From positions 63,171 to 127,170 of the forward strand of contig NZ_LMKV01000029.1 of the NCBI RefSeq assembly GCF_001421665.1: 64,000 bases of DNA, written 5' to 3'. Positions 25,232 to 34,912 of the stretch are shown one piece after another (within the stretch, counting starts at the first letter, position 1; each line of letters starts with the position of its first letter). The position numbers and the translations under genes are program-made. The notes under the pieces are model-generated. The model did not search any database. It worked only from the letters and a program-made list of their open reading frames with translations, and had not been told where the DNA came from. This DNA comes from Sphingobium sp. Leaf26 (GTDB taxonomy: Bacteria; Pseudomonadota; Alphaproteobacteria; Sphingomonadales; Sphingomonadaceae).

Positions 25232-26002
25232 ATGCGTGGATTGAAAAAGCTGACCATGGCGGCTGTCTGTCTGTCTATGGTTGCGCCGCAGGCGATGGCG
25301 GCGGACAAGGGGTCGTCGGGTCGTCAGGCCCAGACCAGGAAACAGATGGAAATCCCGCGCTGCACCAAGCGCCTCGGCACCGTCGCGATCGTGGAACCGG
25401 ACAATCAGTGGTGGCGTGAGCTGAATCTGGGCAGCCCCGAAGCCATCATCAAGCTGTTCGTGCAGCAGTCCGGCTGTTTCGGCATCGTCAATCGCGGCCG
25501 GTCGATGGCCAGCCGCAACATGGAACGCGCCATGGCGGATTCGGGCGAATTGCAGGCCGGATCCAACCTGGGCAAAGGGCAGGTCAAGGCGGCGGACTAT
25601 TTCATCCAGCCCGACATCGTCACCACCAACAACAACAGCGGCGGCAACGCCATCGGCGGTCTGGTCGGCGGCCTCCTTGGCGGCCGCACGCTCGGCGCGC
25701 TGGCGGGCGGCATTTCGGTGAAGAAGAGCGAGGCCAATGTCATGCTCTCCGTGGTCAATGCCCGCACAACCGAGGAAGAGGTGATGGCCGAAGGCTATTT
25801 CCGCAAATCGGACCTCAGCTTCGGCGGCGGTGGCGGCCTTGGCTGGATGGGCGGCCTCGCCGCGGTCGGCGGCGGCGGCTATCAGAATACCGCCATCGGC
25901 CAGGTGATCGTGCTGGCCTATCTCGACGCCTATACGAAAATGGTCACGCAGATGGGCGGCCTGCCCGAAAATGCGGCCGCTGCGGCGCCCGTCGCGCAAT
26001 AA
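25232..26002 (+). CDS. CsgG/HfaB-like secreted protein
   Basis: The 256-residue protein has a Sec signal peptide (cleaved after AMA near residue 24) but no lipobox cysteine. The body resembles CsgG/HfaB-type proteins: GTVAIVEP, a segment [26 protein letters not shown] and a Gly-rich stretch ([15 protein letters not shown], then [11 protein letters not shown]) that may be the membrane-inserting part. Unlike E. coli CsgG, no curli genes are nearby. It may be an outer-membrane or periplasmic assembly factor. Its transcript ends at a strong terminator. Confidence 0.75.
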   Translation: MRGLKKLTMAAVCLSMVAPQAMAADKGSSGRQAQTRKQMEIPRCTKRLGTVAIVEPDNQWWRELNLGSPEAIIKLFVQQSGCFGIVNRGRSMASRNMERAMADSGELQAGSNLGKGQVKAADYFIQPDIVTTNNNSGGNAIGGLVGGLLGGRTLGALAGGISVKKSEANVMLSVVNARTTEEEVMAEGYFRKSDLSFGGGGGLGWMGGLAAVGGGGYQNTAIGQVIVLAYLDAYTKMVTQMGGLPENAAAAAPVAQ

Positions 26003-26023
26003 GGCGCATCGAATCGCAACAGG

Positions 26024-26057
26024 AAAGGGCGCGGCCGGTGACGGCAGCGCCCTTTTT
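26024..26057. terminator. bidirectional intrinsic terminator
   Basis: AAAGGGCGC (26024-26032) pairs with GCGCCCTTTT (26047-26056); a T-run follows on the plus strand and an A-run precedes it. It lies between the convergent CsgG-like and acyltransferase genes and can serve both. Confidence 0.8.
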
Positions 26058-26060
26058 GGT

Positions 26061-27104
26061 TCAGCCCTGACTCGGTGCGGCGTCGATCGGCATCCGTCGC
26101 GTCTCGCGCCGGCGTTTCCACCAGGCGATGATCGCCTCGCCTGCCGGGCGCTCCACCAAGCGGTTGATGGCCGTGCCCAGCGTCAGCGCCACCAGGAACG
26201 CGGCGGCAAAGCCGATCCAGGGGCTGTAGCCCGCTTTGGCGAACTCCAGCATTACGACGAAGCCGACATGCTGGTGGATCAGGTAGAAGCTGTAGCTGAT
26301 CCCGCCCAGCCACACGAGCGGGCGCAGGCTGAGGAAGCGCAGATGGCCGTGGATCAGCGCTACGAAGCTCGCCAACAATACGCAGCCTACGATCGCGACA
26401 TCCCATGTCTCCATGGTCGCGATCGACAGCAGGGCGAGCGCTGCATAGGGAATTTGCTGGCGCAGCGTCCGTTGCCCCGACCAGACGCGATAGGCCAGCA
26501 TGCCGATGACGAAGAAGGGCGTGTAGCGAAGCACCAGCAGCATCACGATCCGTTCGGGCATGTCGGGCCACAGCCAGTAGAGCCAGCGCGCCGCCAGCCA
26601 CAGGATCAGCATCGGCTCCAGCCGCCGGATGCCGACGAATTTCCACATGGCGATCATGCAGAAATAAAAGGCTATCTCCACCGTCAGCGTCCAATAGGCA
26701 CCATCCACTTCCGGCATGAAGGCAAAGCCCTGAAGCATGGTGAAGTTGGCCAGGATCGCGACCGGCCCGATCAGCAACTGGGTCGCGTGGGCCAGATATT
26801 CGATCGACAGTGTCAGCAGCATCGCCACCAGATAGGCGGGATAGAGGCGCGCGAAGCGATTGACCACGAAGTCCGCCACGGTACGGATGCGATCCAGTGT
26901 GAAGAAGATCGCGAAACCCGAAATGGTGAAGAACAACAGGACGCGATAATTGCCGCCGGGGAAACTGAAGGGCACATGGCTGGCCTGCGGAAACAGCTCA
27001 TGGAAGCGCGTCGAATAATGGAAGATCAGCACGCACAGCGCGCCGATGCCGCGCAGGGCATCCAGTTCCGTCAAACGGCCACGGGAAGGCGGTGATCCAA
27101 CCAT
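26061..27104 (-). CDS. acyltransferase 3 (OafA/YrhL-type) membrane protein
   Basis: The 347-residue membrane protein has about ten helices and the acyltransferase-3 marks: [21 protein letters not shown] with the conserved Asp-Leu-Arg and His, and SGFAIFFTL. Members O-acetylate or acylate surface polysaccharides, lipids or antibiotics. No SGNH domain is attached. Substrate is unknown. TATAGG lies 5 nt before the ATG, suggesting another near-leaderless mRNA. It is just downstream of adk, where rpsM would often be found. Confidence 0.9.
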   Translation of the reverse strand: MVGSPPSRGRLTELDALRGIGALCVLIFHYSTRFHELFPQASHVPFSFPGGNYRVLLFFTISGFAIFFTLDRIRTVADFVVNRFARLYPAYLVAMLLTLSIEYLAHATQLLIGPVAILANFTMLQGFAFMPEVDGAYWTLTVEIAFYFCMIAMWKFVGIRRLEPMLILWLAARWLYWLWPDMPERIVMLLVLRYTPFFVIGMLAYRVWSGQRTLRQQIPYAALALLSIATMETWDVAIVGCVLLASFVALIHGHLRFLSLRPLVWLGGISYSFYLIHQHVGFVVMLEFAKAGYSPWIGFAAAFLVALTLGTAINRLVERPAGEAIIAWWKRRRETRRMPIDAAPSQG

Positions 27105-27109
27105 GACCC

Positions 27110-27115
27110 CCTATA
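27110..27115 (-). promoter_or_regulatory. candidate -10 box of the acyltransferase gene
   Basis: TATAGG on the minus strand ends five bases before the ATG at 27104. The -35 box is not clear. The arrangement repeats the CTATAGG-near-ATG layout of hisB and crcB. Confidence 0.3.
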
Positions 27116-27209
27116 GCAACAACGGAGCAATGAATCCGTTATGATCGTGGTTAACGCCGCAGTTGGCCGCGCTTTTTCTTTGCTGCTTTCTTTCCGGCGA
27201 TGTGCCGGT

Positions 27210-27452
27210 TCAGGACGGCGGCGTTGCGGCGGTGCGCTTGAGCCATTGCACATTCGCGGCCAGCACCTGATCCACGACATGTGCGATCGCGGCGCCGCCC
27301 CCGCGCAGCCAGCCATCCACCACATGGGTCATGGCGACCTTCACGCTGCTTCCGATCACGAAGCGCACCGGCACTGGCCGTAACAGCAGCATGGGCCGGC
27401 GCAGCCATCGCCGCGCCAGCCCATGCCAAAAGTCCGATCCTCCGCATGTCAT
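27210..27452 (-). CDS. doubtful small protein downstream of adk
   Basis: This 80-codon frame has high GC at third positions, as in real genes here, and encodes an apolar/basic product with VRFVIGSSVKVAMTHVVDGW. No family is recognised and no good ribosome site is seen. Two other frames compete: a signal-peptide-like start MRRIGLLAWAGAAMAAPAHA at 27447, and a 31-residue Lys/Arg-rich end (27151-27246). A frameshifted remnant cannot be excluded. The rest of 27105-27481 holds nothing I can name. Confidence 0.35.
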   Translation of the reverse strand: MTCGGSDFWHGLARRWLRRPMLLLRPVPVRFVIGSSVKVAMTHVVDGWLRGGGAAIAHVVDQVLAANVQWLKRTAATPPS

Positions 27453-27481
27453 CCCGCCCCTGTTCGGGCAGGAAGCGTAGC

Positions 27482-28138
27482 TCAGGCCGCGTCGCCGTCC
27501 AGGATCGCCGCGATCGCGACGGTCACATCGTTCATGTCCGCCATGCCGTCCACGCGCGACACGATGCCGCGCGATTCGTAGATCGGCAGGATCGGCGCGG
27601 TCTTGGCGCGATATTCGGCCATGCGGGTACGCACCGTTTCCTCATTGTCGTCGGGACGGCGCTTGAACTCATGCCCGTGGCACTTGTCGCACTCGCCCTC
27701 GACCTTGGGGATCTTGAACCTGTCATGATAGCCCGCGCCACAACTGGCGCAGGTGAAGCGGCCGGTGATGCGCTCGACCAGCGCATCCTCATTCACTTCC
27801 AGCTCGATCACATGGTCGAGGGTCCGGTTACGGTCACCCAAAATAGTGTCGAGCGAATGGGCCTGCGCTTCCGTGCGAGGATAGCCGTCGAAGATCACGC
27901 CGGTATCAGGGGCCAGCGCGTCGAGCGCTTCGCCGATGATGCCCGACACGACTTCGTCAGGGACCAGGGCACCCGATTCCATCAGCGCCTTGGCCTGGAG
28001 GCCCACGGGCGTTCCCGCCTTCACCGCCGCGCGCAGCATGTCCCCCGTCGACAGTTGCACCATGCCACGATCGTCAACCAGACGGGTCGCCTGGGTGCCC
28101 TTGCCGGCCCCCGGAGGGCCAAGCAGAATGATATTCAT
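27482..28138 (-). CDS. adk: adenylate kinase, zinc-LID form
   Basis: Adenylate kinase balances AMP, ADP and ATP. The 218-residue long-type enzyme has the P-loop GPPGAGKGT (7-15), STGDMLRAA, FDGYPRT and a LID domain with four cysteines: Cys130, Cys133, Cys150 and Cys153, a structural zinc site that most Gram-negative enzymes lack. The start at MNIILLG follows a GGGGAG-containing leader. It lies 53 nt after secY, the usual order. Confidence 0.97.
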   Translation of the reverse strand: MNIILLGPPGAGKGTQATRLVDDRGMVQLSTGDMLRAAVKAGTPVGLQAKALMESGALVPDEVVSGIIGEALDALAPDTGVIFDGYPRTEAQAHSLDTILGDRNRTLDHVIELEVNEDALVERITGRFTCASCGAGYHDRFKIPKVEGECDKCHGHEFKRRPDDNEETVRTRMAEYRAKTAPILPIYESRGIVSRVDGMADMNDVTVAIAAILDGDAA

Positions 28139-28191
28139 TGCGCGCATACTCCCCTGTTCGTTGCGCTGTAATCAGAGTCTCGAAACGCCCC

Positions 28192-29556
28192 TCAGCGCAG
28201 TCGACCCTTTAGCTTCGCCTTCTTGATCAGATCGCCATATTGGTGGGCGAGCAGATGGCTCTGAATCTGGGTCACGGTGTCGACCGTAACATTGACGACG
28301 ATCAACAGGCTAGTCCCACCAAGGTAGAAGGGAATGCCCGCCCGCGCGATCGCGAATTCCGGCACCAGGCAGATGAAGGCCAGATAGGCCGCGCCGATGA
28401 CGGTGATGCGCGTCAGCACATAATCCAGATAATTTTCGGTATTCTTACCCGGACGGATGCCGGGGATGAAGCCGCCATTGCGCTTGAGATTATCGGCCGT
28501 CTCTTCCGGGTTGAACACCACGGCGGTATAGAAGAAGCAGAAGAAGACGATGCCCAGGCCGTAAAGGCCCATATAGACCGGGCTGCCATGCGACAGATAC
28601 TGGTTCAGCGTCAGGACGAAATCGCCCCACTTGCTTTCACCCGCGACCGTCTGGCCAGCGAACTGCGAGATGGTCAGCGGCATCAGCAGCAGCGAGCTGG
28701 CGAAGATCGGCGGGATGACGCCGGCGGTGTTGACCTTGAGCGGCAGATGGCTGCGATCCGCCTGCATCAGGCCCTGGCGCGTCTGGCGCTTGGGATATTG
28801 GATCAGGACGCGGCGCTGGGCGCGCTCCATGAAGCAGATCAAAAGGACGAGGCCGACGGCCATCACCATGACCAGGAAGATCAGCAGGCCCGAGATCGAG
28901 CCTTCGCTGCCCGACTTGAACAGGTTGCTGAGCGTCACCGGCAACTGGGCGACGATGCCCGCCATGATGATGAGCGACACGCCGTTGCCGATGCCGCGCG
29001 ATGTGATCTGCTCACCCAGCCACATCAGGAACATGGTGCCGCCGATCAGCGAGACGACGGCGGTCAGGCGGAACAGCAGGCCCGGCTCGATCACCGCCTG
29101 CATGCCTTGCTGGGCACCGAAGCCCTCCAGGCCCACGGCGATGAAATAGCCCTGCACCGCGGTCAGGCCGACGGTGCCGTAGCGGGTCCACTGATTCATC
29201 TTCTTGCGGCCGCTTTCGCCTTCCTTCTTGATCGCCGCGAGCTGCGGCGAAAGGCTGGAGGCGAGCTGCACCACGATCGACGCGGTGATATAGGGCATGA
29301 CGCCCAGCGCGATCAGGCTCATGCGCGACAGCGACCCACCCGAGAAGGTGTTGAAGATGTCGAGGATGCCGCCGTTGGTCTGGCTGTAAAGCTGCGACAG
29401 GGCGGTCGGATCGACGCCGGGCAGCGGCACGAAGCTGAGGAAACGGAACACGATCAAGGCGCCGAGCGTAAACCACAGGCGCTTCTTGAGGTCGGTCGCC
29501 TGGCTGAACTTCGCGAGGCTGAGATTGGATGCGAGCTGGTCGGCTCTCGATGCCAT
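28192..29556 (-). CDS. secY: protein translocase channel SecY
   Basis: SecY is the ten-helix channel of the Sec translocon. The 454-residue product shows the plug and pore segments and family motifs such as PGVDPTAL, MPYITASIVVQL, GIGNGVSLIIMAGI and GGFIPGIRPGKNTE. It lies between rplO and adk as in most bacteria. SecD and SecF, its partners, are encoded at 57-60 kb in this window. Confidence 0.98.
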   Translation of the reverse strand: MASRADQLASNLSLAKFSQATDLKKRLWFTLGALIVFRFLSFVPLPGVDPTALSQLYSQTNGGILDIFNTFSGGSLSRMSLIALGVMPYITASIVVQLASSLSPQLAAIKKEGESGRKKMNQWTRYGTVGLTAVQGYFIAVGLEGFGAQQGMQAVIEPGLLFRLTAVVSLIGGTMFLMWLGEQITSRGIGNGVSLIIMAGIVAQLPVTLSNLFKSGSEGSISGLLIFLVMVMAVGLVLLICFMERAQRRVLIQYPKRQTRQGLMQADRSHLPLKVNTAGVIPPIFASSLLLMPLTISQFAGQTVAGESKWGDFVLTLNQYLSHGSPVYMGLYGLGIVFFCFFYTAVVFNPEETADNLKRNGGFIPGIRPGKNTENYLDYVLTRITVIGAAYLAFICLVPEFAIARAGIPFYLGGTSLLIVVNVTVDTVTQIQSHLLAHQYGDLIKKAKLKGRLR

Positions 29557-29692
29557 GGTGGCTGCCCTTCAAATCACTCTTGCCGAAGCATCAAGGCTCC
29601 GGCGCGGAATCGCTCATCCCCTTAGCGGGGCGGATTGGCCATGTCGAACGGGAGTTGTCGCGCAAGCGACGAGCAGATCCCCCGAAACACAT

Positions 29693-29724
29693 GACCCCGC
29701 CGACCCATATCGGGCAGCGGGGTC
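29693..29724 (-). other. stem-loop between rplO and secY
   Basis: GACCCCGC (29693-29700) pairs with GCGGGGTC (29717-29724) in the 195-nt gap before secY. No U-run follows in the direction of transcription, so it looks like a processing or attenuation structure rather than a full terminator. The rest of the gap shows no gene. Confidence 0.5.
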
Positions 29725-29751
29725 GTGCTTGCAAGACTGTCAGGCCGTAAA

Positions 29752-30291
29752 TCAGGCCTTCGCAGCGGCCTTCTTGGCGGCAAGGGTGGTGCCCTTCTTC
29801 GCCTTGGCCTTCTCGGCCGCCGGAACGACTTCGATCACGTCGACCTTGCCACCGGCCTTTGCGACGGCTTCGACGGCGCTCTTCGACGCGCCGGCCACCA
29901 GGAAGCTGACCTTGGCGGTCAGTTCACCCTTGGCGAGCAGACGGACGCCGTCCTTGCCACCGCGGGTCAGGTTGGCGGCGTTCAAAGCGGCCTGGTCGAT
30001 GGTCGCCTTGGCGTCCAGCTTGCCTTCGTCGATCGCCTTCTGGACGGCGCCCAGGTTCACGATCGCATAGTCGCTACCGAAAATGTTGTTGAAGCCGCGC
30101 TTCGGGATGCGCATGTGGAGCGGCATCTGGCCGCCCTCGAAACCGTTGATGGCCACGCCCGAACGCGCCTTGGCGCCCTTCTGGCCGCGACCGGCGGTCT
30201 TGCCCTTGCCCGAACCGATGCCGCGGCCCACGCGCATACGGCCCTTGCGGGCGCCGGCATTGTCGCTGATGTCGTTGAGTCTGAAAGTCAT
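29752..30291 (-). CDS. rplO: 50S ribosomal protein L15
   Basis: L15 is a late-assembling 50S protein. The 179-residue product begins [17 protein letters not shown] with the typical Gly/Lys/Arg-rich N-terminal arm ([20 protein letters not shown]), then the KRGFNNIF segment, and ends with an Ala/Lys-rich tail longer than in E. coli (144 residues). The start follows the family. It is separated from rpmD by 352 nt that contain a terminator, so it heads a rplO-secY-adk unit. Confidence 0.97.
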   Translation of the reverse strand: MTFRLNDISDNAGARKGRMRVGRGIGSGKGKTAGRGQKGAKARSGVAINGFEGGQMPLHMRIPKRGFNNIFGSDYAIVNLGAVQKAIDEGKLDAKATIDQAALNAANLTRGGKDGVRLLAKGELTAKVSFLVAGASKSAVEAVAKAGGKVDVIEVVPAAEKAKAKKGTTLAAKKAAAKA

Positions 30292-30337
30292 GATGTGCAC
30301 TCGCTTTCGCTTGGTTCGCGCTTGAATGGAAGCGGCG

Positions 30338-30366
30338 CCCATAGCGGGATGCACGGTCCTTGTCAC
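30338..30366 (-). promoter_or_regulatory. candidate promoter for rplO-secY-adk
   Basis: On the minus strand GTGACA (30361-30366), a 17-nt spacer and TATGGG (30338-30343) lie about 47 nt before the rplO start. It is downstream of the rpmD terminator, where a new promoter is needed. The rest of the 352-nt gap shows no gene on either strand. Confidence 0.4.
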
Positions 30367-30585
30367 CCCCTAATGCGGCAAGGCTCCCGCCACGCCGCTG
30401 TCGGAGAATGGGCGCTTAACTTCGCACATTTCCCGCAAGTTTCGACATTCCATAACAAAAGTCGGACATTATGTTTCAGCGACAGGCTTCAGGCTGCGTC
30501 CGATGCGAGCGGACTGTGCGGCCTTTCGGATAGCAAAAGCGGCCCCTGTAGGACAGCAGCCTCTACCCCACGACCCTGAACGCAG

Positions 30586-30619
30586 AAAGGGCCGATTCGC
30601 CTGCGCGAATCGGCCCTTT
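30586..30619 (-). terminator. intrinsic terminator after rpmD
   Basis: AAAGGGCCGATTCG and CGAATCGGCCCTTT are perfect 14-bp arms with a short loop, located 25 nt after the rpmD stop; the arms supply the A- and U-runs. This is the strongest hairpin in the ribosomal block and should end the rpsJ-rpmD transcript. Confidence 0.8.
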
Positions 30620-30643
30620 GCTGTTTCCCGGAAGTCGGAAGGC

Positions 30644-30823
30644 TTAACCCTCGACCACGGCCACCATGTGGGGCAGCTTCTTGATGGCACCGCGGACTTC
30701 CGCCGTGTCTTCCAATTCCACCACGCGGTTCATCTTGCCAAGGCCCAGGCCGATCAGAATCTTCTTCTGGTCGGCGGGGCGACGGATCGGGGAACCGATC
30801 TGCTTGATCTTGATCTTCGCCAT
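30644..30823 (-). CDS. rpmD: 50S ribosomal protein L30
   Basis: This short gene encodes a 59-residue protein: [20 protein letters not shown], then [19 protein letters not shown] and a C-terminal [21 protein letters not shown] end, which is plain L30. It starts 5 nt after the rpsE stop. It is followed by the terminator at 30586-30619. Confidence 0.96.
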   Translation of the reverse strand: MAKIKIKQIGSPIRRPADQKKILIGLGLGKMNRVVELEDTAEVRGAIKKLPHMVAVVEG

Positions 30824-30828
30824 GTCAG

Positions 30829-31551
30829 TTACTCCGCAATCGCTTCGGCATCAGCCTGCGCGACGTCGGCCGAGGCACCGCCACGACGCAGAAGGTCGGC
30901 GACCTTCTTGCCACGGCGCTGCGCCACCGACTTCGGGCTGGTCTGTTCGACCAGAGCCGCGAAGGTCGCACGGATCATGTTATAGGGGTTCGACGTGCCG
31001 TTCGACTTGGTCACGACGTCAGCGACGCCGAGGCTTTCGAACACGGCGCGCATCGGACCACCGGCGATGATACCCGTACCGGCCGGGGCCGAACGGACAG
31101 TCACCTTGCCGGCACCGAAGTGGCCGAGGCCGTCATGATGCAGGGTGCGGCCTTCCTTCAGCGGAACGCGGACCATCGCCTTCTTGGCGGCGGCGGTCGC
31201 CTTGCTGATGGCTTCAGGCACTTCGCGCGCCTTGCCATGGCCGAAGCCCGCACGACCCTTGCCATCGCCGACGACGACGAGAGCCGCGAAACCGAAGCGC
31301 TTGCCGCCCTTGACGGTCTTGCTGACGCGGTTGATGTGAACCAGCTTCTCGATCAGTTCTTCGCCCTGATCCTCGTCACGGTTGCCACCGCGACGGTCGT
31401 CGCGACGGCCACGGCCTCCACGCTCGCCACGGTTGCGATCGCCGCCGCCACGGTTGCCACGGCCACGGCCGGGACCACGACCTTCGGTCGGTGCAGTCGC
31501 TTCTGCGCCCTCGACGGGTGCGACGACTTCGTTGGTGTTTTCGTCAGCCAT
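30829..31551 (-). CDS. rpsE: 30S ribosomal protein S5 with RGG-rich N-terminal extension
   Basis: S5 helps control decoding fidelity and mRNA unwinding. The 240-residue product has a normal S5 body from about residue 65 ([23 protein letters not shown], then [13 protein letters not shown] and [13 protein letters not shown]). Before it lies an acidic stretch followed by an Arg/Gly-rich segment (about 24-58, [18 protein letters not shown]). E. coli S5 has 167 residues, so the extension is long; such extensions occur in alphaproteobacteria and may bind RNA. Confidence 0.97.
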   Translation of the reverse strand: MADENTNEVVAPVEGAEATAPTEGRGPGRGRGNRGGGDRNRGERGGRGRRDDRRGGNRDEDQGEELIEKLVHINRVSKTVKGGKRFGFAALVVVGDGKGRAGFGHGKAREVPEAISKATAAAKKAMVRVPLKEGRTLHHDGLGHFGAGKVTVRSAPAGTGIIAGGPMRAVFESLGVADVVTKSNGTSNPYNMIRATFAALVEQTSPKSVAQRRGKKVADLLRRGGASADVAQADAEAIAE

Positions 31552-31553
31552 GA

Positions 31554-31919
31554 TCAGAACTCCAGCCCGGCTTCACGGGCCGCATCGGCCAGCGCCTTGA
31601 CGCGGCCATGGAAGAGGAAGCCTCCGCGGTCGAAAACGACCTTGGTGACGCCGGCAGCAGTCGCCGCAGCAGCGACGCGCTTGCCGACATCGGCAGCGGC
31701 TTCGGACGAAGCACCGGTCTTGCCCAGAGCCTTCGAACCGACATCCTTGTCCAGGGTCGATGCAGCGGCGACGGTCTTGCCGGCGACGTCATCGATGACC
31801 TGGGCGTAGATGTGCTGGCCCGAACGGTGAACGCTAAGACGGGGCTTGTGACCCGAAACAGCCTTGAGCGCGGTGCGAACGCGGCGACGACGCCGCGCGA
31901 AGAGGGAAAGCTTTGCCAT
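31554..31919 (-). CDS. rplR: 50S ribosomal protein L18
   Basis: L18 binds 5S rRNA in the central protuberance. The 121-residue product starts [19 protein letters not shown] and has the [18 protein letters not shown] segment and the C-terminal [30 protein letters not shown] end typical of L18. Its stop lies 2 nt before the rpsE start. A longer upstream frame overlaps rplF and is not used. Confidence 0.97.
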   Translation of the reverse strand: MAKLSLFARRRRRVRTALKAVSGHKPRLSVHRSGQHIYAQVIDDVAGKTVAAASTLDKDVGSKALGKTGASSEAAADVGKRVAAAATAAGVTKVVFDRGGFLFHGRVKALADAAREAGLEF

Positions 31920-31920
31920 C

Positions 31921-32454
31921 TTACTTCTTCTTCCCTTCCTTGCGGAAGATGAACTCGCCGGCGTACTTGATGCCCTTGCCCTTATAGGGTTCGGGCTTGC
32001 GCCAGCGACGGATCTCGGCCGCAACCTGACCGACCTGCTGCTTGTCGATGCCGCTGATCTCGACCGTGGTGTTATCCGGGGTCTTGATCTCGATACCTTC
32101 GGGGATCTCGAAGTCGACATCATGCGAATAGCCGAGCTTCAGGTTCAGAACCTTGCCCTTCGAATCCGCGCGATAACCGACGCCGGTGATCAGCAGCTTC
32201 TTGGTGTAGCCTTCGGTCACACCAGTGATCAGGTTGGCGACCAGGGTGCGCTGCATGCCCCAGAAAGCGCGGGCGCGCTTACCGTCGTTGGCAGGCTTCA
32301 CCGCGATCACACCGTCTTCGATGCTGTAGGTGACTTCGTTAGCCAGCGGCAGCGACAGGGTGCCCTTGGGACCCTTCACCGACAGCTGACCGTCGGCGAT
32401 GGACGCGGTCACGCCCGAAGGCACTGTGACCGGCTTTTTGCCTGTGCGGCTCAT
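31921..32454 (-). CDS. rplF: 50S ribosomal protein L6
   Basis: L6 sits near the factor-binding site of the 50S subunit. The 177-residue product begins [15 protein letters not shown] and has the second-domain motif [16 protein letters not shown] and the C-terminal [22 protein letters not shown] segment. Its start overlaps the rpsH stop by one base and its stop is 1 nt from rplR. Confidence 0.97.
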   Translation of the reverse strand: MSRTGKKPVTVPSGVTASIADGQLSVKGPKGTLSLPLANEVTYSIEDGVIAVKPANDGKRARAFWGMQRTLVANLITGVTEGYTKKLLITGVGYRADSKGKVLNLKLGYSHDVDFEIPEGIEIKTPDNTTVEISGIDKQQVGQVAAEIRRWRKPEPYKGKGIKYAGEFIFRKEGKKK

Positions 32455-32849
32455 CAGAACACCTCCGCCAGCACTTCGCCGCCGACATTCTGCTCACGCG
32501 CTTCGGCGTCGGACAGAACGCCGCGAGGCGTCGAGACAATGGTGATGCCCAGACCGTTGCGGATCACCGGAAGTTCCTTGGAACCCGAATAGACGCGGCG
32601 GCCAGGCTTGGACACGCGGGCGACATGCTTGATCGCCGGCTGGCCTTCGAAATATTTCAGCTCGATGCGCAGACCAGGATGCTGGCCAAGCAGCTCTTCG
32701 GAATAGCCACGGATGTAGCCTTCACGCTGGAGCACGTCGAGCACGCGGGCGCGCAGCTTGGAAGCGGGGGACATAACGCTGTCCTTCTTCGCCTGCTGCC
32801 CGTTGCGGATGCGGGTGAGCATATCACCCAGGGGATCGGTCAATGCCAT
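32454..32849 (-). CDS. rpsH: 30S ribosomal protein S8
   Basis: S8 binds 16S rRNA helix 21 and in E. coli represses spc operon translation. The 131-residue product starts [18 protein letters not shown] and ends with the RNA-binding signature [19 protein letters not shown]. It follows rpsN by 12 nt and overlaps rplF by one base. Whether S8 autoregulates here cannot be seen. Confidence 0.97.
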   Translation of the reverse strand: MALTDPLGDMLTRIRNGQQAKKDSVMSPASKLRARVLDVLQREGYIRGYSEELLGQHPGLRIELKYFEGQPAIKHVARVSKPGRRVYSGSKELPVIRNGLGITIVSTPRGVLSDAEAREQNVGGEVLAEVF

Positions 32850-32861
32850 TTCAAATGATCC

Positions 32862-33167
32862 TTACCAGCTCGACTTGGTGACGCCGGGGATCAGGCCCTT
32901 GTTGGCCAGATCACGCAGCTGCACGCGGCAGAGGCGGAATTTGCGGTAATATGCGCGGGGACGCCCCGTCAGTTCGCAGCGGTTCCGAACGCGGGTCGGA
33001 TTGCCGTTGCGGGGGATCTCCGCCATCTTCAGACGCGCGATCAGACGATCGCTGTCATCGGCCGCGGTATCATTCGCGATCGCCTTGAGCTTCGCATAAC
33101 GGCCGGCATATTTCTTTACCAGCTTCTTGCGGCGCTCGTTCTTGTTGATCGAACTCAGTTTCGCCAT
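32862..33167 (-). CDS. rpsN: 30S ribosomal protein S14, zinc-free form
   Basis: The 101-residue S14 is the long form lacking the CxxC zinc pairs; only two isolated Cys remain in [20 protein letters not shown]. The signature RPRAYYRKF and the C-terminal GVTKSSW are typical. It lies 51 nt after rplE. Confidence 0.97.
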   Translation of the reverse strand: MAKLSSINKNERRKKLVKKYAGRYAKLKAIANDTAADDSDRLIARLKMAEIPRNGNPTRVRNRCELTGRPRAYYRKFRLCRVQLRDLANKGLIPGVTKSSW

Positions 33168-33218
33168 GACTTAAGTTCTCTTCCTTAGCTTAAGCGTTGG
33201 GAGAGAAGCGGGGCCGAA

Positions 33219-33791
33219 TTAGGCCGCCTGCTTCTCTTCGATCGGGAAAGGGAAGCCGAAGAGGCGCAGCAGTTCGCGCGCTTCGTCGTCCGTCTTCGCC
33301 GAGGTGGTCACGATGATGTCCATGCCGCGCACCTTGTCGACGCGGTCATAGCTGATCTCCGGGAAGATGATCTGCTCCTTGATACCGAAGGCATAATTGC
33401 CACGGCCATCGAAGCTCTTCGGGTTCAGGCCCCGAAAATCGCGCACGCGGGGGAGCGCGACGTTGATCATGCGATCCAGGAATTCATACATGCGTTCGCG
33501 ACGCAGCGTGACCTTGGCACCGATCGGCATGCCTTCACGCAGCTTGAACTGCGCGATCGACTTCTTCGCCTTGGTGATGACGGGCTTCTGACCAGCGATC
33601 AGCTCCATCTCTTCGGCGGCCGAGGTGACCTTCTTCTTGTCCTGAGTCGCTTCGCCCACGCCCATGTTGAGCGTGATCTTTTCGATCCGGGGGATTTCCA
33701 TGACGTTCTTGTAACCGAACTTCTCGGTCATCGCCTTGACGATTTCAGCGTCATACTGCGCCTTCGAGCGCGGAATGTACTTGTCGGCCAT
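33219..33791 (-). CDS. rplE: 50S ribosomal protein L5
   Basis: L5 binds 5S rRNA and contacts the P-site tRNA. The 190-residue product shows [35 protein letters not shown] residues and [17 protein letters not shown]. Its start overlaps the rplX stop by one base. Confidence 0.97.
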   Translation of the reverse strand: MADKYIPRSKAQYDAEIVKAMTEKFGYKNVMEIPRIEKITLNMGVGEATQDKKKVTSAAEEMELIAGQKPVITKAKKSIAQFKLREGMPIGAKVTLRRERMYEFLDRMINVALPRVRDFRGLNPKSFDGRGNYAFGIKEQIIFPEISYDRVDKVRGMDIIVTTSAKTDDEARELLRLFGFPFPIEEKQAA

Positions 33792-34102
33792 TACAGCACC
33801 TCACCGGACTTGACGGCGACGCGGACCTTCTTGCCGTCGCGATCCTCGAAACGGACGCGGGTCGGCTTGCCGTCGGCGCCGGCCATAGCGACGTTCGAAA
33901 TGTGGAGCGGCGCGGGCTTGCGCTCGATGCCACCCTGAGGGTTCGCCTGGTCGGGCTTGCGATGCTTGGCATGCACGTTGATGCCTTCCACCAGGACCTT
34001 GTCGTCCTTTGGCATCACAGCCAGGACAGCGCCGGTACGGCCCTTGTCCTTGCCGGCCAGGATGACGACCTTGTCGCCCTTCTTGATCTTAGCAGCGCTC
34101 AT
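33791..34102 (-). CDS. rplX: 50S ribosomal protein L24
   Basis: L24 starts 50S assembly. The 103-residue product carries the KOW motif near the N-terminus ([20 protein letters not shown]) and the [15 protein letters not shown] stretch. It is joined to rplN and rplE by one-base overlaps on both sides. Confidence 0.97.
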   Translation of the reverse strand: MSAAKIKKGDKVVILAGKDKGRTGAVLAVMPKDDKVLVEGINVHAKHRKPDQANPQGGIERKPAPLHISNVAMAGADGKPTRVRFEDRDGKKVRVAVKSGEVL

Positions 34103-34470
34103 TACAGCACCTCGGGAGCAAGGCTGATGATCTTCATGTGCTTCTTGGCGCGCAGTTCGCGAACGACCGGGCCAAAGATACGGGTGCCGATCGGCTCCTC
34201 GTTCTTGTTGATGAGCACAGCGGCGTTACCGTCGAAACGGATGACCGAACCGTCTGCACGGCGGATATCCTTGGCGGTACGCACGATGACGGCACGATGC
34301 ACGTCACCCTTCTTCACCTTGCCACGCGGCGCAGCTTCCTTGATCGAGACGACGATGATGTCGCCCACGCCAGCGAAGCGACGCTTCGAGCCGCCCAGCA
34401 CCTTGATGCACTGGACGCGCTTGGCGCCGCTGTTGTCAGCGACGTCAAGATTGGATTGCATCTGGATCAT
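34102..34470 (-). CDS. rplN: 50S ribosomal protein L14
   Basis: L14 lies at the subunit interface. The 122-residue product begins [19 protein letters not shown] and has the conserved [18 protein letters not shown] and [13 protein letters not shown]. It is the first gene of the spc part and follows rpsQ after a 166-nt gap. Confidence 0.97.
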   Translation of the reverse strand: MIQMQSNLDVADNSGAKRVQCIKVLGGSKRRFAGVGDIIVVSIKEAAPRGKVKKGDVHRAVIVRTAKDIRRADGSVIRFDGNAAVLINKNEEPIGTRIFGPVVRELRAKKHMKIISLAPEVL

Positions 34471-34636
34471 AGATCCGGTTCCTTCTTATTTGGCCTACCG
34501 GGGCAATTCCCGGCGGTTCCGAATTCATCAGCCTAAAGCCCGGTGACTCTACGCGAAGCGCGGGCCTGTAACCCTTTCCAAAGGAAAAGGCCAGCCCCGC
34601 GCCGCATTTTTCACCAAAGGCTCAGCGAGCCTGCCC
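34471..34636 (-). other. rpsQ-rplN intergenic spacer (S10/spc boundary)
   Basis: This 166-nt gap separates the last S10 gene from the first spc gene. It contains an imperfect CCTTT...AAAGG inverted repeat near 34572-34590 but no convincing terminator and no clear promoter, so read-through from S10 into spc is likely. Confidence 0.4.
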
Positions 34637-34900
34637 TTAAGCGGCCGTTTCCGGCGACTTGTGGGTGTCCACGCGCTCGATGACCTTCCAGGTCTTGAGC
34701 TTGGAAATCGGAGCGGTCTCTTCGATTCGGACCGTTTCGCCTTCCTTGTAGACATTGCCCTCATCATGGGCATGGTACTTCTTCGAGCGGCGGATGATCT
34801 TGCCGTAGAGCGCATGCTTTACCTTGCGCTCCACGCGAACGACCACCGTCTTGTCGGTCTTGTCGGAAACCACAGTTCCCGTCAGCACGCGCTTGGGCAT
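34637..34900 (-). CDS. rpsQ: 30S ribosomal protein S17
   Basis: S17 binds the 16S rRNA 5' domain. The 87-residue product starts [21 protein letters not shown] and contains [24 protein letters not shown] and [19 protein letters not shown], all family marks. It follows rpmC by 12 nt. Confidence 0.97.
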   Translation of the reverse strand: MPKRVLTGTVVSDKTDKTVVVRVERKVKHALYGKIIRRSKKYHAHDEGNVYKEGETVRIEETAPISKLKTWKVIERVDTHKSPETAA

Positions 34901-34912
34901 CGTGTGGTTCCT

